Source of the DNA: Primulina eburnea
Taxonomy: Eukaryota > Streptophyta > Magnoliopsida > Lamiales > Gesneriaceae
Direction of reading: 5' to 3'
NCBI RefSeq assembly: GCF_022965805.1
Contig: NC_133108.1
Location: forward strand, 21,171,545-21,235,544
DNA: 64,000 nucleotides
The notes below the pieces were generated by a model. That model was not told the origin of the DNA. It was given only the letters and a program-made list of their open reading frames with translations, and searched no databases. Of this stretch, positions 11,557-23,276 are shown piece after piece. The position numbers were made by a program, and so were the translations under genes. Positions within the stretch are counted from its first letter, which is position 1. Each line of letters opens with the position of its first letter.

Positions 11557-12216
11557 GAATTATATCGATGCCGTTAGGGATTGATTCATTCCTATCGACT
11601 GAGATTCGGTATAATTATTATTATTCAGACATCGGGATCCCTAGGATAGAGCTGAGTCGAGTCTGAGACGACGCGTCAGTGGAGTCGAGTCTGAGACGCT
11701 GCGTCGGTTGAGTTGAGTCTGATATGACATGTTGATTTACATTATTTATGCCATTCATGATTATTGAATGTTTGATATGGATTTATGTTTCTAATTTGAG
11801 ACATGTTATGAATAATTCTTATATGCTTTCGTATATGCTTTTATATGACTGCATGTTTACATTGTTTATACTTGGATATTTATATCTCACCGGAGTTATC
11901 CGGCTGTTGTCTTGTTTTGTATGTGTGCATGACAACAGGTGGGGCTGGATCAGGGTCAAGAAGAGGATGAGAGAAGATTAGATAGCGTGGAGATCCGGGC
12001 TTCGAATCAACATAGAATTCAGCACTGATATGTAGTTGAACCTAGTTGAATTCTTGTAGATAACGCAAGATTTGTATGTTCATGTTTAATATTTGAGTAA
12101 ATTACATTATGTTTCCGCTGTGTATTTAAAAAAAAAATTAGAACCTGTTTTATAATTGATTAATTAGTCCCAAACATGATTAAGAACTTGATTAGCGTCC
12201 GGGTCCCCACAACAGG

Positions 12217-12228
12217 TGGTATCAGAGC
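12217..12228 (+). other. Primer-binding site of B
   Basis: TGGTATCAGAGC, complementary to the 3' end of initiator tRNA-Met, the usual primer of plant LTR elements. It starts 5 bases after the LTR. Confidence 0.9.
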
Positions 12229-12493
12229 TTTAGGTACTAGAACTGTAGATTCTTGAGATTGAGATAGAAGCTAGTGAGCGGGGTAGATTGAATTTTCTTT
12301 CCTTGCTTGTGATTGCTAGCATGACTTACTGCTTTGACATACATGTTACTTGATTTATCTGATTTGATTTTGTAATATGTATTATTGGGAACGAATCTGA
12401 ACTGATTCTCGATCAGCAGTAAGATGATCGGAGGAGAGACTGAATTGAAACAGATGTGTTGGATTGGATTACTAATCCTTTTGAGTTTCAGAT
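12229..12493 (+). other. Untranslated leader of B
   Basis: Non-coding sequence between the PBS and the gag ATG. It is conserved in outline with the leader of C (23046-23276) and would hold packaging signals. No separate gene is seen. Confidence 0.6.
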
Positions 12494-13603
12494 ATGCCTC
12501 CTAGACGAATCCCAGAACAGGGTAGTACATCGAATCCTCCAATGGATGTAACACCGACTCCAATGGAAACCTTACTGAAGAGGTTTCAGTCATTCAAACC
12601 ACCCACTCTGAAAGGTACTGAGACATCGGTCGAGTGTGAGAGTTGGTTAGGTAGCATTGAGTTGCTGTTTGATTCACTGGAGTACAGTGATGAGCGCCGG
12701 ATTAAATTGATTGGGCACCAGTTGCTTGATGTTGCACAAAGCTGGTGGGAAACAATGAAGAGGGCCTTGGAGCAGCGAGGTACGATTATTACTTGGGATG
12801 TATTTAAAACTGAGTTTTATCAAAGATTTTTCCCAGTGTCGTACAGAAAAGACAAGGGGGCGGAGTTTGCCAATTTGAGACAGGGTCAGCTGAACATTGA
12901 AGAATATGTGACCAAGTTCTCTACCTTGTTGAAGTTTGCTCCACATGTGTCTGAAAATGATGAAGCCGTTGCTGATCAGTTCATCAATGGCCTAAACCCC
13001 GATATTTTTACATTGGTGAACACAGGACGACCGAATAACTTTGCTGATGCCATGAATAGAGCAAAGGGCGCTGAAGCGGGCCTGATAAGGCAGAGAGGAG
13101 CTGAATTTGTTCCTCCAGTGTCGAGACCACCGCAACCACCTCCCCGATTCGAGAGTGGCAGTAGCAGTGGTGGAAAGAAAGAGTTTCTTAAGGCTAGAGG
13201 ACAGCAATTTAAGAAGTCTGGCGGAAGTCCTTTTAGCTCTAGTGGTTCTCAGCAGAGTTATACCGGCGTTTACTGCGGAAATTGTGGAGGGAGACATTCC
13301 ACTGAGCAATGCCAAGGAGTACTTGGTAGTTGCCACTTCTGCAAACAACAGGGACATTTTGCCAGAGTATGTCCACAGAGGGGTTCCCAAAGATTCCAGG
13401 GAGCTGAACCATCTGGACCAGCGGCACAGTGGAGTAGACGATCAGCTGCCGTTCCTTCATTTCAGCCAGCACCATCTCAGTCACAGCAGAGGCCAGGAGG
13501 AAGCCAGACAGTTGGCCAACCTCCTAGACAGCAGGCCAGAGTATTTGCTTTGACCGAGGAGCAGGCTCAGGAAGCACCAGATGATGATGTTGCAGGTAAC
13601 TGA
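12494..13603 (+). CDS. gag: Gag of element B (intact, 369 aa)
   Basis: Structural Gag protein, which forms the virus-like particle and binds element RNA. It starts at ATG with MPPRR, the common start of this chromovirus group. The capsid-like domain spans about residues 35-195, with the family words [34 protein letters not shown] and [10 protein letters not shown]. Two zinc knuckles follow: C261-C264-H268-C273 (CX2CX3HX4C) and C280-C283-H288-C293 (CX2CX4HX4C). The C-terminus is rich in Pro, Gln and Ser. It aligns closely to the Gag of C, which reads on into protease. Here a TGA right after AGN ends the frame, so Gag is released without protease. An intact gag beside a ruined pol is unusual. 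Confidence 0.9.
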   Translation: MPPRRIPEQGSTSNPPMDVTPTPMETLLKRFQSFKPPTLKGTETSVECESWLGSIELLFDSLEYSDERRIKLIGHQLLDVAQSWWETMKRALEQRGTIITWDVFKTEFYQRFFPVSYRKDKGAEFANLRQGQLNIEEYVTKFSTLLKFAPHVSENDEAVADQFINGLNPDIFTLVNTGRPNNFADAMNRAKGAEAGLIRQRGAEFVPPVSRPPQPPPRFESGSSSGGKKEFLKARGQQFKKSGGSPFSSSGSQQSYTGVYCGNCGGRHSTEQCQGVLGSCHFCKQQGHFARVCPQRGSQRFQGAEPSGPAAQWSRRSAAVPSFQPAPSQSQQRPGGSQTVGQPPRQQARVFALTEEQAQEAPDDDVAGN

Positions 13604-15689
13604 TTTGTTTGATTATCCTGCATATGTATTGAGGGATACCGATGCTTCACATATTTTATTTCTAAAAGATTTGCATTGATGTATGCATTATCTGTTGAAT
13701 CCCTATGTACTGTAGTATTTGTTTCTGTTCCTTTGAGAAAAGATCTTGTATCAGTGATTTCTGTTAGATCTTGTATACTACAGTAGGATGGGAATGAGAT
13801 CGAGTTAGATCGTGTGGTAGCTTGTGTTGTGCTAGTGTTCTCTGATTTTGGGACTGCATTACTGATATTGATATGCTGACCGAGTACAGAGCTATCATAG
13901 ATTAGTTCCAGAAGATGGTAAGAATCAGACCCGAGATGATCAGGAGATGAATATTGTACGATAAGAATTCTAGATTGTGAATTCTTTTGATATTCGTACT
14001 AGCTATGACTCGATTATTACAGAAAGGAGCAGAGTGACTCCTTATGTATTCAGTTGATTTACTGAAGTTGAGTCTATCATTGGCTGATTTACCAATGATA
14101 AGAAAGTTCTTGATGTTTTCTCCGATAAGACTTCAGATCTGATTCCAATCAGAGAGATTGATTTTAGCCTTGAACTGATATTAGAAATTGTTGAAATTTT
14201 GAATCTTGATTGAGACAAATTGCATTCAGGATGTGTTATATCGGAAGATGATATATTCGTTGATTTTAACAGAATTAAACCGTAATTAGTTGGCTGAGGT
14301 GGATATCAGTATCAGATATTTGGGCATATATGAGTTTAGCATGTTTTGAATCTGATTGAATATTGATGTCATTCTGAATACGTGTTGAGACAGATTGTAG
14401 ACAATGGAGATTATATTGTATCGTCCGAATCAGAGCTGATTTTGAAATATTAGCAGTTTAAAAAGTTGATTAGAATGTTTCGAACTTAATATCGATAGTC
14501 AGAACAGAGTGTCGATCAGAATATCAGGTGAGTAATACTGTATTGTATGTAATAACTGATTTGTTTATGCCCGATATTTCGAATGTAAAATGACATAGAT
14601 TGTCAGAAAAGTGCAATACTTGACTTAGTAAGTATCCTGATAGCATAAACTGTTTTGATAGAAACAGATGAGATTAGATATGGCAGAGTTTGGACTGAAA
14701 TGTCTGAACTACAGACAGATAAAGATAGAAAGAAAATAAATCAAGAGATTGGTTATGTAACTTGTCGGTTCCTGAATGGAAATGAGATTACATTTCCAGG
14801 GATATCGTGATGAAGTTACTACATTTCTTTCGAAATTGAGTATTGATTGAGTTAGGAATGACAGACTGACCCAGTCTGTGAGTGCTAACTCGTACATGAA
14901 GATGTACAAATATGATATATAACTGAAATTTTGTCAGAAAAGTAATTCGTTTACTCGGAGTGTTGAGAATTGACTATATTAAACTGTGATTTTGGTTGAT
15001 TTTGCACATTTGACCGAATGTACAGTAAGAGTTGGATACTAGATGATATCTGAATACTGAATAGTATTCACTATCTGACGGACAGTCAGAGTGGAATATC
15101 CAGATTCCAGAACATAGGCTTAGAGTTGTAGTGTTTGATTTAACACTAATTGGTAGGATTTATTGCCATGTTGTTAGTTTTTATACCACAACAGATATTA
15201 AATGAATATGGGAATGACAATATTAGACACGTTATACGTTAAGAAGTACAGATTCCCTCTTTACTGAAATGATATCTCTGAGGTTCCTGATATTCGACCT
15301 GACATGATCAGAGATATGACTGAAAAGATGAAGCTAATTCAGAAGAAAATGAGAACATCTCATAAGAAATAGACTGAATATGCCAATGTCGGATGATGAC
15401 TTTTGGTATTTGAGATCAGAGATCGAATATATCTTTGATTGAGATCAACAGATTTGATAACAGCTGATGATGTTGAGTTGTTACGAACTGTTGATGGGTG
15501 TATACAGATGTTGTATAACCAGTGCTGCGAGATTGACTTTATCAGAGCTATTTCCAGAAATAGAATTTGATATGAAATTGAAATTTCAGAACAGATTCAT
15601 TGAGATGAGTTTTTGATTTAAACTCTGTATACATATCATCAGACCTATCTGAATTGATTACTTGCGAGTTCGAGGACGAACTCCGATCT
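13604..15689 (+). pseudogene. Decayed protease-pol remnant of B
   Basis: Stops and frameshifts occur throughout. At 13610-13665 the protease start is recognisable but DTG has become DTD. At 13990-14180 a diverged match to the protease-RT linker ends in PIREIDFS. At 15290-15385 one frame reads DMIRDMTEKMKLIQKKM, the integrase C-terminal region, followed by a stop. The RT and RNase H cores are largely missing or unreadable. It has decayed far more than the LTRs, so decay came before the last transposition. Confidence 0.8.
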
Positions 15690-15703
15690 AAGAGGGGGAG
15701 AAA
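15690..15703 (+). other. Polypurine tract of B
   Basis: AAGAGGGGGAGAAA immediately before the 3' LTR start TGTAAGGCCC. Confidence 0.85.
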
Positions 15704-16446
15704 TGTAAGGCCCGAGAATTTGATTACCGTAATCTGAAATGATTTGGGTATAATTACCGTAATCTTAGATTAATCTGGAAATATTTCTTGATTGATTGAA
15801 GTGATTATAGACGGAACGGAGTGGACCGGGAAAGACGAAAACAGACACAGAATATATGTGCGAGGGTGTGCATTTGCGCACATGCGTGGCGTGTAAGCGC
15901 GCACATGCGCGGATTGTCCAGAACCCCTCGCGCATATGCGCGAGACAGGGCGCGCATATGCGCGAGGTAGGTGAAATGCCGAGGAAGAACTCCAGAGAGC
16001 TCGGCGCATATGCGCGATGTAGATGGCGCACATGCGCGTGAAGGGCAGGAGGTTTGGCGCATATGCGCGAGATTGACGGCACATATGCGCGAGAAGAAAG
16101 AATGCCGGGCCGAACCTTCGGCGCATATGCGCGGTGCTGAGCGCGCATATGCGCCAGTCATGCAGAATGAAAGGGAGCCACTTGGCTTGTTGCATGTTAC
16201 GTGTATGTATATATATATATACATACACAACCGAGATTCTTCAGAAAAAGGGAAAGAAAACGAAGGCTGAGGAAAGAATTGCTTTCAATTTTAGATTTTG
16301 ATTTACGATCAATCCGCCGTCCGATTTTGAATTCGACTTCGGTATCGAATTCTTATCAAAGTAGGCTACGACTTGACGTAAGTTTTGCTACGTTTAAATA
16401 TGATTTGAAAATATGGTATTGTCAGAATCTGATATGATTCATATAT
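15704..16446 (+). repeat. 3' LTR of B, first segment
   Basis: Matches 10006-10748 with few differences. It includes a palindrome array (15881-16156) and a TATA run (16209-16222). It is cut by element C, whose TSD copy TATAT is 16442-16446. Confidence 0.92.
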
Positions 16447-17954
16447 TGTGGGGACCCGAGCTCTAATACTTTTCTTTGGGATTAAAACGGATCATTAATA
16501 TAAAAAGTGGGTCAAATTTTTGCTTTTAACATTAATTCTAATGTTATATAACTCAAGCATACACCATAGATATTAACAACATAATCTATAACAAAAGATA
16601 CAAATATGTCCGGTTCCAAACCATACTCGACCACTAGTAATCAAATACAATACATATCCAAAGTACAACTACTAGTCTTTTCTGCTAGGCCCGTGATCAC
16701 CACGCTATGTCCGTCTCTCATCCTCTGCGTGACCCAGATCCTGCCCCTCCTGTTGTTATGCACACATACAGACATAACAACAGCCGGAAAACCGGTGAGA
16801 ACAAATCCCAGTATAAACATGTATACATGCATATAATCAATTAAACATGAAACATGCTATCATGAATGACATCATATGCACATGCAATGCAATGCGAATC
16901 AAACCATGTCTAGACTCGACTCGACTAGAACTCTAGGGATCCCGGTGTGAATAAGACGTCACTACCTACCCTCCAATCGGGGTAATGAACGTCTCATTCC
17001 TAGACTTCGGTCTGAGCTGTATCAACGGCGGCAATAAGAGTAATACCTACTCCTATGCTGAGATACACCGAAACGTCTAGCTATTTGACAATGCCTGTCA
17101 AAGACTCTCCTATCTTAGATGCAATGAATATCAATATGTAAACAAAGTATAATCATATTCATATCTGAATATCATACTGATCATACATGCTTGAATACAA
17201 TTCTGAAATCAAAGCATAAACATGTTAAAAGATTGAATATAATGCTATACACAATTCATAAACATGTTACAATATATCTAATAATACTCGTATGTGATTT
17301 TGGTTGGGAAACTCAAATAATATCTTATTTGAGTTACATCTCCCCAAACAAAACATGACTTATATCTTTCGTCGTAGAATCGCTGTCACGGTCGCCAATA
17401 CGAATCTGAAATGGAATGTGGATACGCACTCTATCAATTTCTAATCTTAATCAACACATAACCAAGTCACTACGTGATCTCAATACAATCAGACGGCATA
17501 ACGACATAATTCTCGATACCGGTCAATCAAATTCTCAATAGATATCAACACAATCTTATCAATCTAAACTCATCAACTCATAATTATCATCCTAAACATG
17601 CCATAGTTTCCAAATTCTGCATATTTAGTTCTAAACATGCTATAAAATCGTAATAATTGCATATGACATCCGTTCTTTGATCCGGTTACGAATATATTAT
17701 CTTTATACTCACAAGAACATATCCTAGAGTTCAAATCTTAATTCTCCCAACAACAATATCTCAAATCATGTTGAAAGTAAACAATATTTGCATCACCTTG
17801 TAGCCTTTGATGAGAGGAGTCCAAATCTATATTTAGATTTTAGTTTGGATGCATAAAAGTGACACAATCTTGATTCTAGAATGCAATCACCTTACCCCTT
17901 CTCCTAAGCTTTCTCGGTGGTCTCTTCTGATGAATTGGCAAAGAAAGGCCAACT

Positions 17955-17964
17955 TATATATATA
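17955..17964 (-). promoter_or_regulatory. TATA box of C 3' LTR
   Basis: TATATATA between the palindrome array and the transcribed part of the LTR when read on the minus strand. The equivalent box is deleted from C's other LTR. Confidence 0.6.
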
Positions 17965-18007
17965 CCTTGCATGCCTACACACACATGGCAAATCCTTTGA
18001 AGTACAC

Positions 18008-18260
18008 GTCTCGCGCATATGCGCGGCATTACTCGCGCATGTGCGCGAGACCTACTGTCTCGACAACTTGGCAGAAATTCACACTCGCGCATATGCGCCA
18101 CTAAACTCGCGCATATGCGCCAATGTTGCTGGACGCTCCGCGCATATGCGCCACTACTCTCGCGCATATGCGCCAAGGCTGCTGGCCTGCTCGCGCATGT
18201 GCGCGCATCTCTTCGCGCATGTGCGCCGAGTCTACTGGAATTTCCATACATATGTGCGCA
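18008..18260. repeat. Paired GCGCATATGCGC palindrome array (C 3' LTR)
   Basis: Four pairs with CAT at 18016/18038, 18090/18112, 18143/18165 and 18196/18218. Spacing within every pair is exactly 22 bp, and successive pairs start 74, 53 and 53 bp apart. Confidence 0.92.
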
Positions 18261-18410
18261 TTAACTTCGACTTTATTTATTCTTTTGACTATCTTCCACA
18301 TCTTTATTGTACATTTTCCTTTCTTTTCTAGTCCAATAAAATACATCTACAATCATCTTAATTATCAACAAATCCATCTGATTATGATAACTAAATCTTC
18401 GAGCCTTACA

Positions 18411-18423
18411 TTTCTCCCCCTCT
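18411..18423 (-). other. Polypurine tract of C
   Basis: On the minus strand AGAGGGGGAGAAA adjoins the LTR start TGTAAGGCTC. Confidence 0.85.
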
Positions 18424-18509
18424 AAGAAATGATTTCGTCCTCGAAATTGTAGATGATCAATTCAAGTACAACAAGATGCAATACAAGCAAAAGTACACAA
18501 TTACATATA

Positions 18510-18728
18510 TCATGTAAATAACTCGGGATGTTTCTGTTTCATACTTGCTTCCGTTTCCCAAGTCGCTTCCTCAATACCATGACGACTCCACTGAACTTTC
18601 ACGAGTGGAATATTCTTCGTCCTGAGCTTCTTTTCTTTCCGATCAAGAATTTGGATAGGTTGCTCGACATAGCTCAAGGTCTGATCAAGCTCAGCTTCGT
18701 CAGGCTGAATGACATGAGAAATATCTGG
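18510..18728 (-). pseudogene. Chromodomain end of C integrase (out of frame)
   Basis: A separate minus-strand frame contains PLVKVQWSRHGIEEATWE and ends at a TGA (18510-18512), the typical chromodomain core of chromovirus integrases. Such domains guide insertion into heterochromatin by reading histone marks. It is one frame off from the preceding integrase: a few bases are missing just after the FHVSMLR motif at about 18729. The upstream frame therefore runs into unrelated residues and stops at 18674. Confidence 0.8.
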
Positions 18729-19474
18729 CTTCGCAACATCGATACATGAAAGACATCATGTATCCCAGATAGAGAAGGAGGAAGTGCAAGTCGATAAGCT
18801 CGATCGCCAATCTTCTCAAGAATCTCGTAAGGACCAATGTATCGAGGAGATAGTTTCCCGCGTTTGCCAAATCGAACAACGCCTCTGAACGGAGAAATTT
18901 TCAAGAATACTCTATCTCCCGCCTCAAATACTAACGGTCTACGTCTGATATTGGCATACTTCGCTTGTCGATCTTGTGCTGTCTTCATCCTCTTCTGAAT
19001 GAGTTTCACCTTCTCTGTCATGTCACGAATCATATCTGGCCCAAGTTCTGGTACCTCTGAAACGTCATCCCAGTATAGCGGAGATCTGCACTTCTTGCCA
19101 TATAAAGCTTCAAACGGTGCCATTTCAATGCTCGTCTGATAGCTATTATTGTAAGAGAATTCGCAAAGAGGTAGAGAATCTTGCCAACCAATGCAAAAAT
19201 CTAGCACGACGGCTCTCAACATATCCTCTAAAGTCTGGATAGTCCGCTCTGACTGTCCGTCTGTCTGAGGATGGTAAGCAGTACTCAGGTGTAATGTCGT
19301 ACCTAAGGCCTGCTGTAAACTGTGCCAGAAGTGTGAAGTGAATCGTGGATCACGATCTGATACGATAGACTTCGGCACTCCATGTAATCTGACTACCTCT
19401 CGAATATAAATCTCCGCCATCTGATCTTGTCTATACGTCATTCTGTATGGGATGAAACAAGCTGATTTGGTCAA
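18674..19474 (-). pseudogene. Integrase core and GPY/F of C (after internal stop)
   Basis: About 266 codons in the same frame as the upstream pol, separated from it only by a TGA at 19475-19477. It carries the second catalytic Asp in IVSDRDPRF (about residue 40), the catalytic Glu in GQSERTIQ (about 76), the FEALYG motif, and the GPY/F module (RYIGPYEIL, about 211-219). The last residues are out-of-frame reading after the lesion before the chromodomain. The TGA splits the D,D-35-E triad, so no whole integrase can be made without readthrough. Confidence 0.88.
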
Positions 19475-21574
19475 TCAGTCAATAATGACCCAAATCGCAT
19501 CACAGCCCTTGGATGATCGAGGTAACTTCGTCACGAAATCCATGGAAATGTGGTCCCATTTCCATTCAGGAATGGCTAATCTCTGAAGTAAACCTCCGGG
19601 CTTCTTCCTTTCGGCTTTTACCTGTTGGCAGTTCAAACACTTAGACACAAATTCGGCTATGTCTGACTTCATTTGCTTCCACCAGAACTGTGTCTTCAAG
19701 TCATTATACATCTTTCTGCCACCAGGATGGATGCTGAACCGACTACAATGTGCCTCGGATATAATCTGATGCTTCAAATCTGAAACATCTGGCACAACAA
19801 GACGGTTATTGACGTACAAGATATGCTCACGCACCTGATATTCTGACAAATGCCCTGATCTGACCATTTGAATTGATCTTTGTACATTCTGATCGGTCCT
19901 TTGTGCTTCTTTGATCCTCCTGATCACGTCCGGCTCAACTTGAATAGCAGCAAGCCGTAGTGGCCTCTTATCTGTATCAAATGCTAATCCAGAGAGACAG
20001 CAACTTTCAACTAACTTTGTAACACCTATCGTCGATAAGGACAAGGCACATACCTTTCGACTCAAGGCATCTGCTGCTGCGTTTGACTTCCCTGGATAAT
20101 ATTTGATTTCGCAATCAAAGTCTTTCAGAAGATCTAGCCATCTACGCTGCCTCATGTTCAGTTCTGATTGAGAGAATAGGTACTTTAGGCTCTTGTGATC
20201 GGAAAAAATCTCAAATTTCTCTCCGTAGAGATAATGACGCCAAATCTTTAATGCAAATACGATAGCCGCCAATTCAAGATCGTGAATGGGGTATCGAACT
20301 TCATGTGGCTTCAATTGTCTCGAGGCGTATGCGATCACATGACCTCGCTGCATAATAACACATCCCAAACCTCTGTGAGAGGCATCACAATATACAACGA
20401 AATCACCCGTACCTGAAGGTATCGTCAGTACTGGAGCACTGGTCAGCCTTTTCTTCAACTCTAGAAAGCTAGACTTGCACTCCTCTGACCAAACAAATGG
20501 TGCATTCTTTTGTGTCAATTGAGTTATTGGTTTTGCAATACTGGAGAAATCTTTGATAAATCTTCTGTAGTATCCGGCTAAGCCCATGAAACTGCGTATT
20601 TCTGGTACAGAAGTCGGTCTCGACCAACTGATCACAGCTTCCACTTTACTCGGATCCACATAAATACCATCTCCAGATATAATATGCCCCAAGAATACAA
20701 CTCGATTCAACCAAAACTCACACTTTGACAATTTTGCATACAGTCGCTCGTTTCTCAACGTCTGCAAAACAATTCTGAGATGCTCTGCATGCTCATTTCT
20801 GTTCTTCGAATACACCAAAATATCATCGATGAAGACAATAACAAATTCATCCAAATACCTCTGAAACACTTGGTTCATCAAGCCCATAAATACCGCAGGA
20901 GCATTGGTTAAACCAAAAGGCATGACAATAAATTCGTAATGTCCATACCTGGTTCGAAATGTTGTCTTCGGTATATCTACATCTCGAACTCTGAGCTGAT
21001 GATACCCAGAACGTAAATCAATCTTCGAATATACAGAGGATCCCTTCAACTGATCAAATAAGTCATCAATCCTAGGCAAAGGATATTTATTCTTGATCGT
21101 TGCCTTGTTCAGTTGCCGGTAGTCTATACACAATCGCATCGAACCATCTTTCTTCCACACAAATAGCACCGGAGCGCCCCAAGGAGATACACTAGGTCGG
21201 ATATATCCCTTGGCCAGAAGATCTTCTAATTGTGCTTTCAATTCTTTTAGTTCGATGGGTGCCATCCTATACGGAGCTCTCGAAATAGGGACGGTACCTG
21301 GTGTAAGATCAATACTGAAATCTACCTCACGAACCGGAGGTAATCCTGGGATCTCATCTGGAAAAATATCTGGAAATTCCCGCACTACTGGTATGTCTGC
21401 CAACGCCGGGCTCGACTTCTGCACATCTACAGCATAAATAAAGAAACCATCTGCTCCTTTTTGTAACAATTTGTTCATAGTAAGAGCCGAAATCAAGGGA
21501 ATCCGAGATCTGGAACCCTTCCCGTAGAATTTCCACTCGTCTGTCATCTCAGGTCTCAGGTCTGAATCTGACAA
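19475..21574 (-). CDS. pol: Reverse transcriptase, RNase H and N-terminal integrase of C
   Basis: A 699-codon open frame, the longest here. RT spans about residues 100-290, with catalytic D186 ([10 protein letters not shown]) and the FIDD box at 248-251. RNase H spans about 385-505: D397 (YCDAS), E434 (DLELAA), D459 (SDHKSL), D502 (ADALSR). The integrase zinc domain has H609, H616, C646 and C649; the first catalytic Asp is D679 (SMDFVTKLP). It makes element cDNA and, with the next segment, would insert it. The frame differs from gag-protease because of a 7-bp tandem duplication (TCAGGTC twice, 21549-21562), so the first residues are not a natural start. It stops at a TGA inside integrase. Confidence 0.92.
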   Translation of the reverse strand: MSDSDLRPEMTDEWKFYGKGSRSRIPLISALTMNKLLQKGADGFFIYAVDVQKSSPALADIPVVREFPDIFPDEIPGLPPVREVDFSIDLTPGTVPISRAPYRMAPIELKELKAQLEDLLAKGYIRPSVSPWGAPVLFVWKKDGSMRLCIDYRQLNKATIKNKYPLPRIDDLFDQLKGSSVYSKIDLRSGYHQLRVRDVDIPKTTFRTRYGHYEFIVMPFGLTNAPAVFMGLMNQVFQRYLDEFVIVFIDDILVYSKNRNEHAEHLRIVLQTLRNERLYAKLSKCEFWLNRVVFLGHIISGDGIYVDPSKVEAVISWSRPTSVPEIRSFMGLAGYYRRFIKDFSSIAKPITQLTQKNAPFVWSEECKSSFLELKKRLTSAPVLTIPSGTGDFVVYCDASHRGLGCVIMQRGHVIAYASRQLKPHEVRYPIHDLELAAIVFALKIWRHYLYGEKFEIFSDHKSLKYLFSQSELNMRQRRWLDLLKDFDCEIKYYPGKSNAAADALSRKVCALSLSTIGVTKLVESCCLSGLAFDTDKRPLRLAAIQVEPDVIRRIKEAQRTDQNVQRSIQMVRSGHLSEYQVREHILYVNNRLVVPDVSDLKHQIISEAHCSRFSIHPGGRKMYNDLKTQFWWKQMKSDIAEFVSKCLNCQQVKAERKKPGGLLQRLAIPEWKWDHISMDFVTKLPRSSKGCDAIWVIID
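21549..21562. repeat. 7-bp tandem duplication (frameshift) in C
   Basis: TCAGGTC occurs twice in a row. The homologous place in B (about 13925) has a single copy. The duplication takes the polyprotein out of frame between protease and RT and makes Gag-protease end early. Confidence 0.85.
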
Positions 21575-23045
21575 TCTTGTGGAAACAATCCACGGTAGCT
21601 CTGTACTTTGTTAGCATGTCAATACCAACTATACAGTCAAAATCAGCTAGACCCAATACTATACAATCTAGGTCAATCTCATGCCCCTCAAACCGTAAGA
21701 TGCAATGTCTAACCGTAATCACCGATATCAATCCACTTCCTAACGGAGAATTAATAGACACAACATCTAGCAAAGACTCAACAGGCAAAGAATGCAACAA
21801 TGCAAATCGCTCTGAAATGAATGTATGCGATGCACCTGTATCTATCAATATATAAGCAGGATAACCGCAAAGGAAACAGTTACCTGCAATGACATCATCT
21901 GGGGCATCCTGTGCTTGCTCTTCAGTCAAGGCAAACACCTGAGCCTGTTGTCTCTGAGGCTGACTCCCTGGCTGGCCACCTCTGGCTCGGGGCTGGGTCT
22001 GTGCTGGTGGCGGCTGAAATGAGTGAACAGATGAAGCTTGCCTCTCAGGCTGAGTCACGGAGGCAGACGATCCTACAGCCTGAAATCTCGATGCACCACT
22101 CCTCTGAGGACAGACCTTGGCATAATGCCCCTGTTGTTTGCATACGTTACACCTGCCCACTACACCTTGACATTGTTCTGTGGCATGCTTACCTCCACAA
22201 GTACTGCAATATCCACTTGCCACCTCTAGACTCTGGCCAAAACCTCTCTGTCTTGACCCGCTGGAGCTCGAAGAACTGCTCCCTGCCCTCTTAAACTGTT
22301 TACCCTTTGCTTTCAACTGATCTTTGCGTCCGCTGCTGCTACCACCACTTTCGAATCGAGGAGGAGGTTGTACTGGAGGTAATGGCGGTCTTGGACTCGG
22401 AGCCACATACGGAACACTCCGTTGTCTCAGCAACCCTGCTTCAGCTCCTTTGGCACGATTCAATGCTTCAGCGAAATTATTAGGTCTCCCAGTATTGACC
22501 AATGTAAAGACATCAGGATTTAAGCCATTTATAAACTGATCCGCCATGGCCTCATCACTACCTGAAACGTGAGGTGCAAAGCGAAGCAAAGAAGAAAATT
22601 TAGCAACGTACTCTTCAATGTTCAATTGCCCTTGCCTCAGGTTTGCAAATTCAGCGCCTTTATCTTTACGGTAGGATACAGGAAAGAATCGCTGATAGAA
22701 CTCGGTCTTGAATGCTTTCCATGTAACCTCGGTGCCACGCTGTTCTAGTACTCTCCTTATATTCACCCACCAATACTTAGCCACATCTTGCAGTTGATGG
22801 CCAATGAGTTTCACTCGTTTCTCGTCAATATATTCCAGAGACTCGAATAACATCTCAATGTCCTCAAGCCAACTTTCACACTCGATGGCATTCTCGGTAC
22901 CTTTTAGTGTGGGAGGTCGAAAGGATTGGAATCGCATCAGCAACGTCTCCATAGGGGTCGCCGTAACATCCATAGGATCTCCGGATGTGCTCCCCTGTTC
23001 TGGCGCTGCTGGTTGTAGAGGTACGACTGCTCTTCTAGGAGGCAT
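21549..23045 (-). CDS. gag: Gag-protease of C (498 aa)
   Basis: Starts at ATG with MPPRRA. The capsid-like domain is at about residues 45-200 and is nearly collinear with B's Gag. Zinc knuckles: C280-C283-H287-C292 and C299-C302-H307-C312. A linker (FALTEEQAQ) leads to a retropepsin-type aspartic protease with active site D402-T-G404 ([10 protein letters not shown]) and a flap-side CIVGIDML at about 471-478. Gag and protease are one frame, as in most chromoviruses. The frame ends at residue 498 only because of the 7-bp duplication. Both parts look able to fold as proteins. Confidence 0.92.
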   Translation of the reverse strand: MPPRRAVVPLQPAAPEQGSTSGDPMDVTATPMETLLMRFQSFRPPTLKGTENAIECESWLEDIEMLFESLEYIDEKRVKLIGHQLQDVAKYWWVNIRRVLEQRGTEVTWKAFKTEFYQRFFPVSYRKDKGAEFANLRQGQLNIEEYVAKFSSLLRFAPHVSGSDEAMADQFINGLNPDVFTLVNTGRPNNFAEALNRAKGAEAGLLRQRSVPYVAPSPRPPLPPVQPPPRFESGGSSSGRKDQLKAKGKQFKRAGSSSSSSSGSRQRGFGQSLEVASGYCSTCGGKHATEQCQGVVGRCNVCKQQGHYAKVCPQRSGASRFQAVGSSASVTQPERQASSVHSFQPPPAQTQPRARGGQPGSQPQRQQAQVFALTEEQAQDAPDDVIAGNCFLCGYPAYILIDTGASHTFISERFALLHSLPVESLLDVVSINSPLGSGLISVITVRHCILRFEGHEIDLDCIVLGLADFDCIVGIDMLTKYRATVDCFHKIVRFRPET

Positions 23046-23276
23046 ATCTAATAACCCAACGGATTAGTAAACAAGATATACTACTGTCTCAGCCATCCTC
23101 TAGTCAGTTACCTCTGATCTAGAATCAGTTCTGATTCAGTTTATCACATGCTGAAAGAAATCAAACACAAACAACATGTAATAGGAAAGCAATAAACATG
23201 CTAGCACAGCATAAGCAAGGAAGAAGACTCGATCTACCCCGCTCATTCTATCCTATCTTAGTCTACAGAACCTACG
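23046..23276 (-). other. Untranslated leader of C
   Basis: Non-coding sequence between gag and the PBS, with no other feature seen. It is similar in outline to the leaders of B, E and H. Confidence 0.6.

Larger units (their letters stand above)
10006..12211 (+). repeat. 5' LTR of element B
   Basis: Begins TGTAAGGCCCGAGAATTTGA and ends GGGTCCCCACA. Order: palindrome array, TATA run, GTAAGT site at about 10677, the 20-bp array, an ACAACAG acceptor-like site at about 11938, and an A-tract at about 12128. It matches the split 3' LTR almost base for base. Confidence 0.92.
16447..18410 (-). repeat. 3' LTR of C (full length, 1964 bp)
   Basis: On + it starts TGTGGGGACCCGAGCTCTAA and ends GAGCCTTACA. 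It holds the array at 18008-18260 and a TATATATA box at about 17955. It is of the same subfamily as solo LTR I (49833-51809). Confidence 0.9.

Noticed and set aside
19475..21574. A plant pararetrovirus (caulimovirus-type) copy
   Set aside because: Integrase with HHCC zinc domain and GPY/F, chromodomain, PBS, LTRs and a 5-bp TSD identify a Ty3 LTR retrotransposon; no movement-protein domain was seen.
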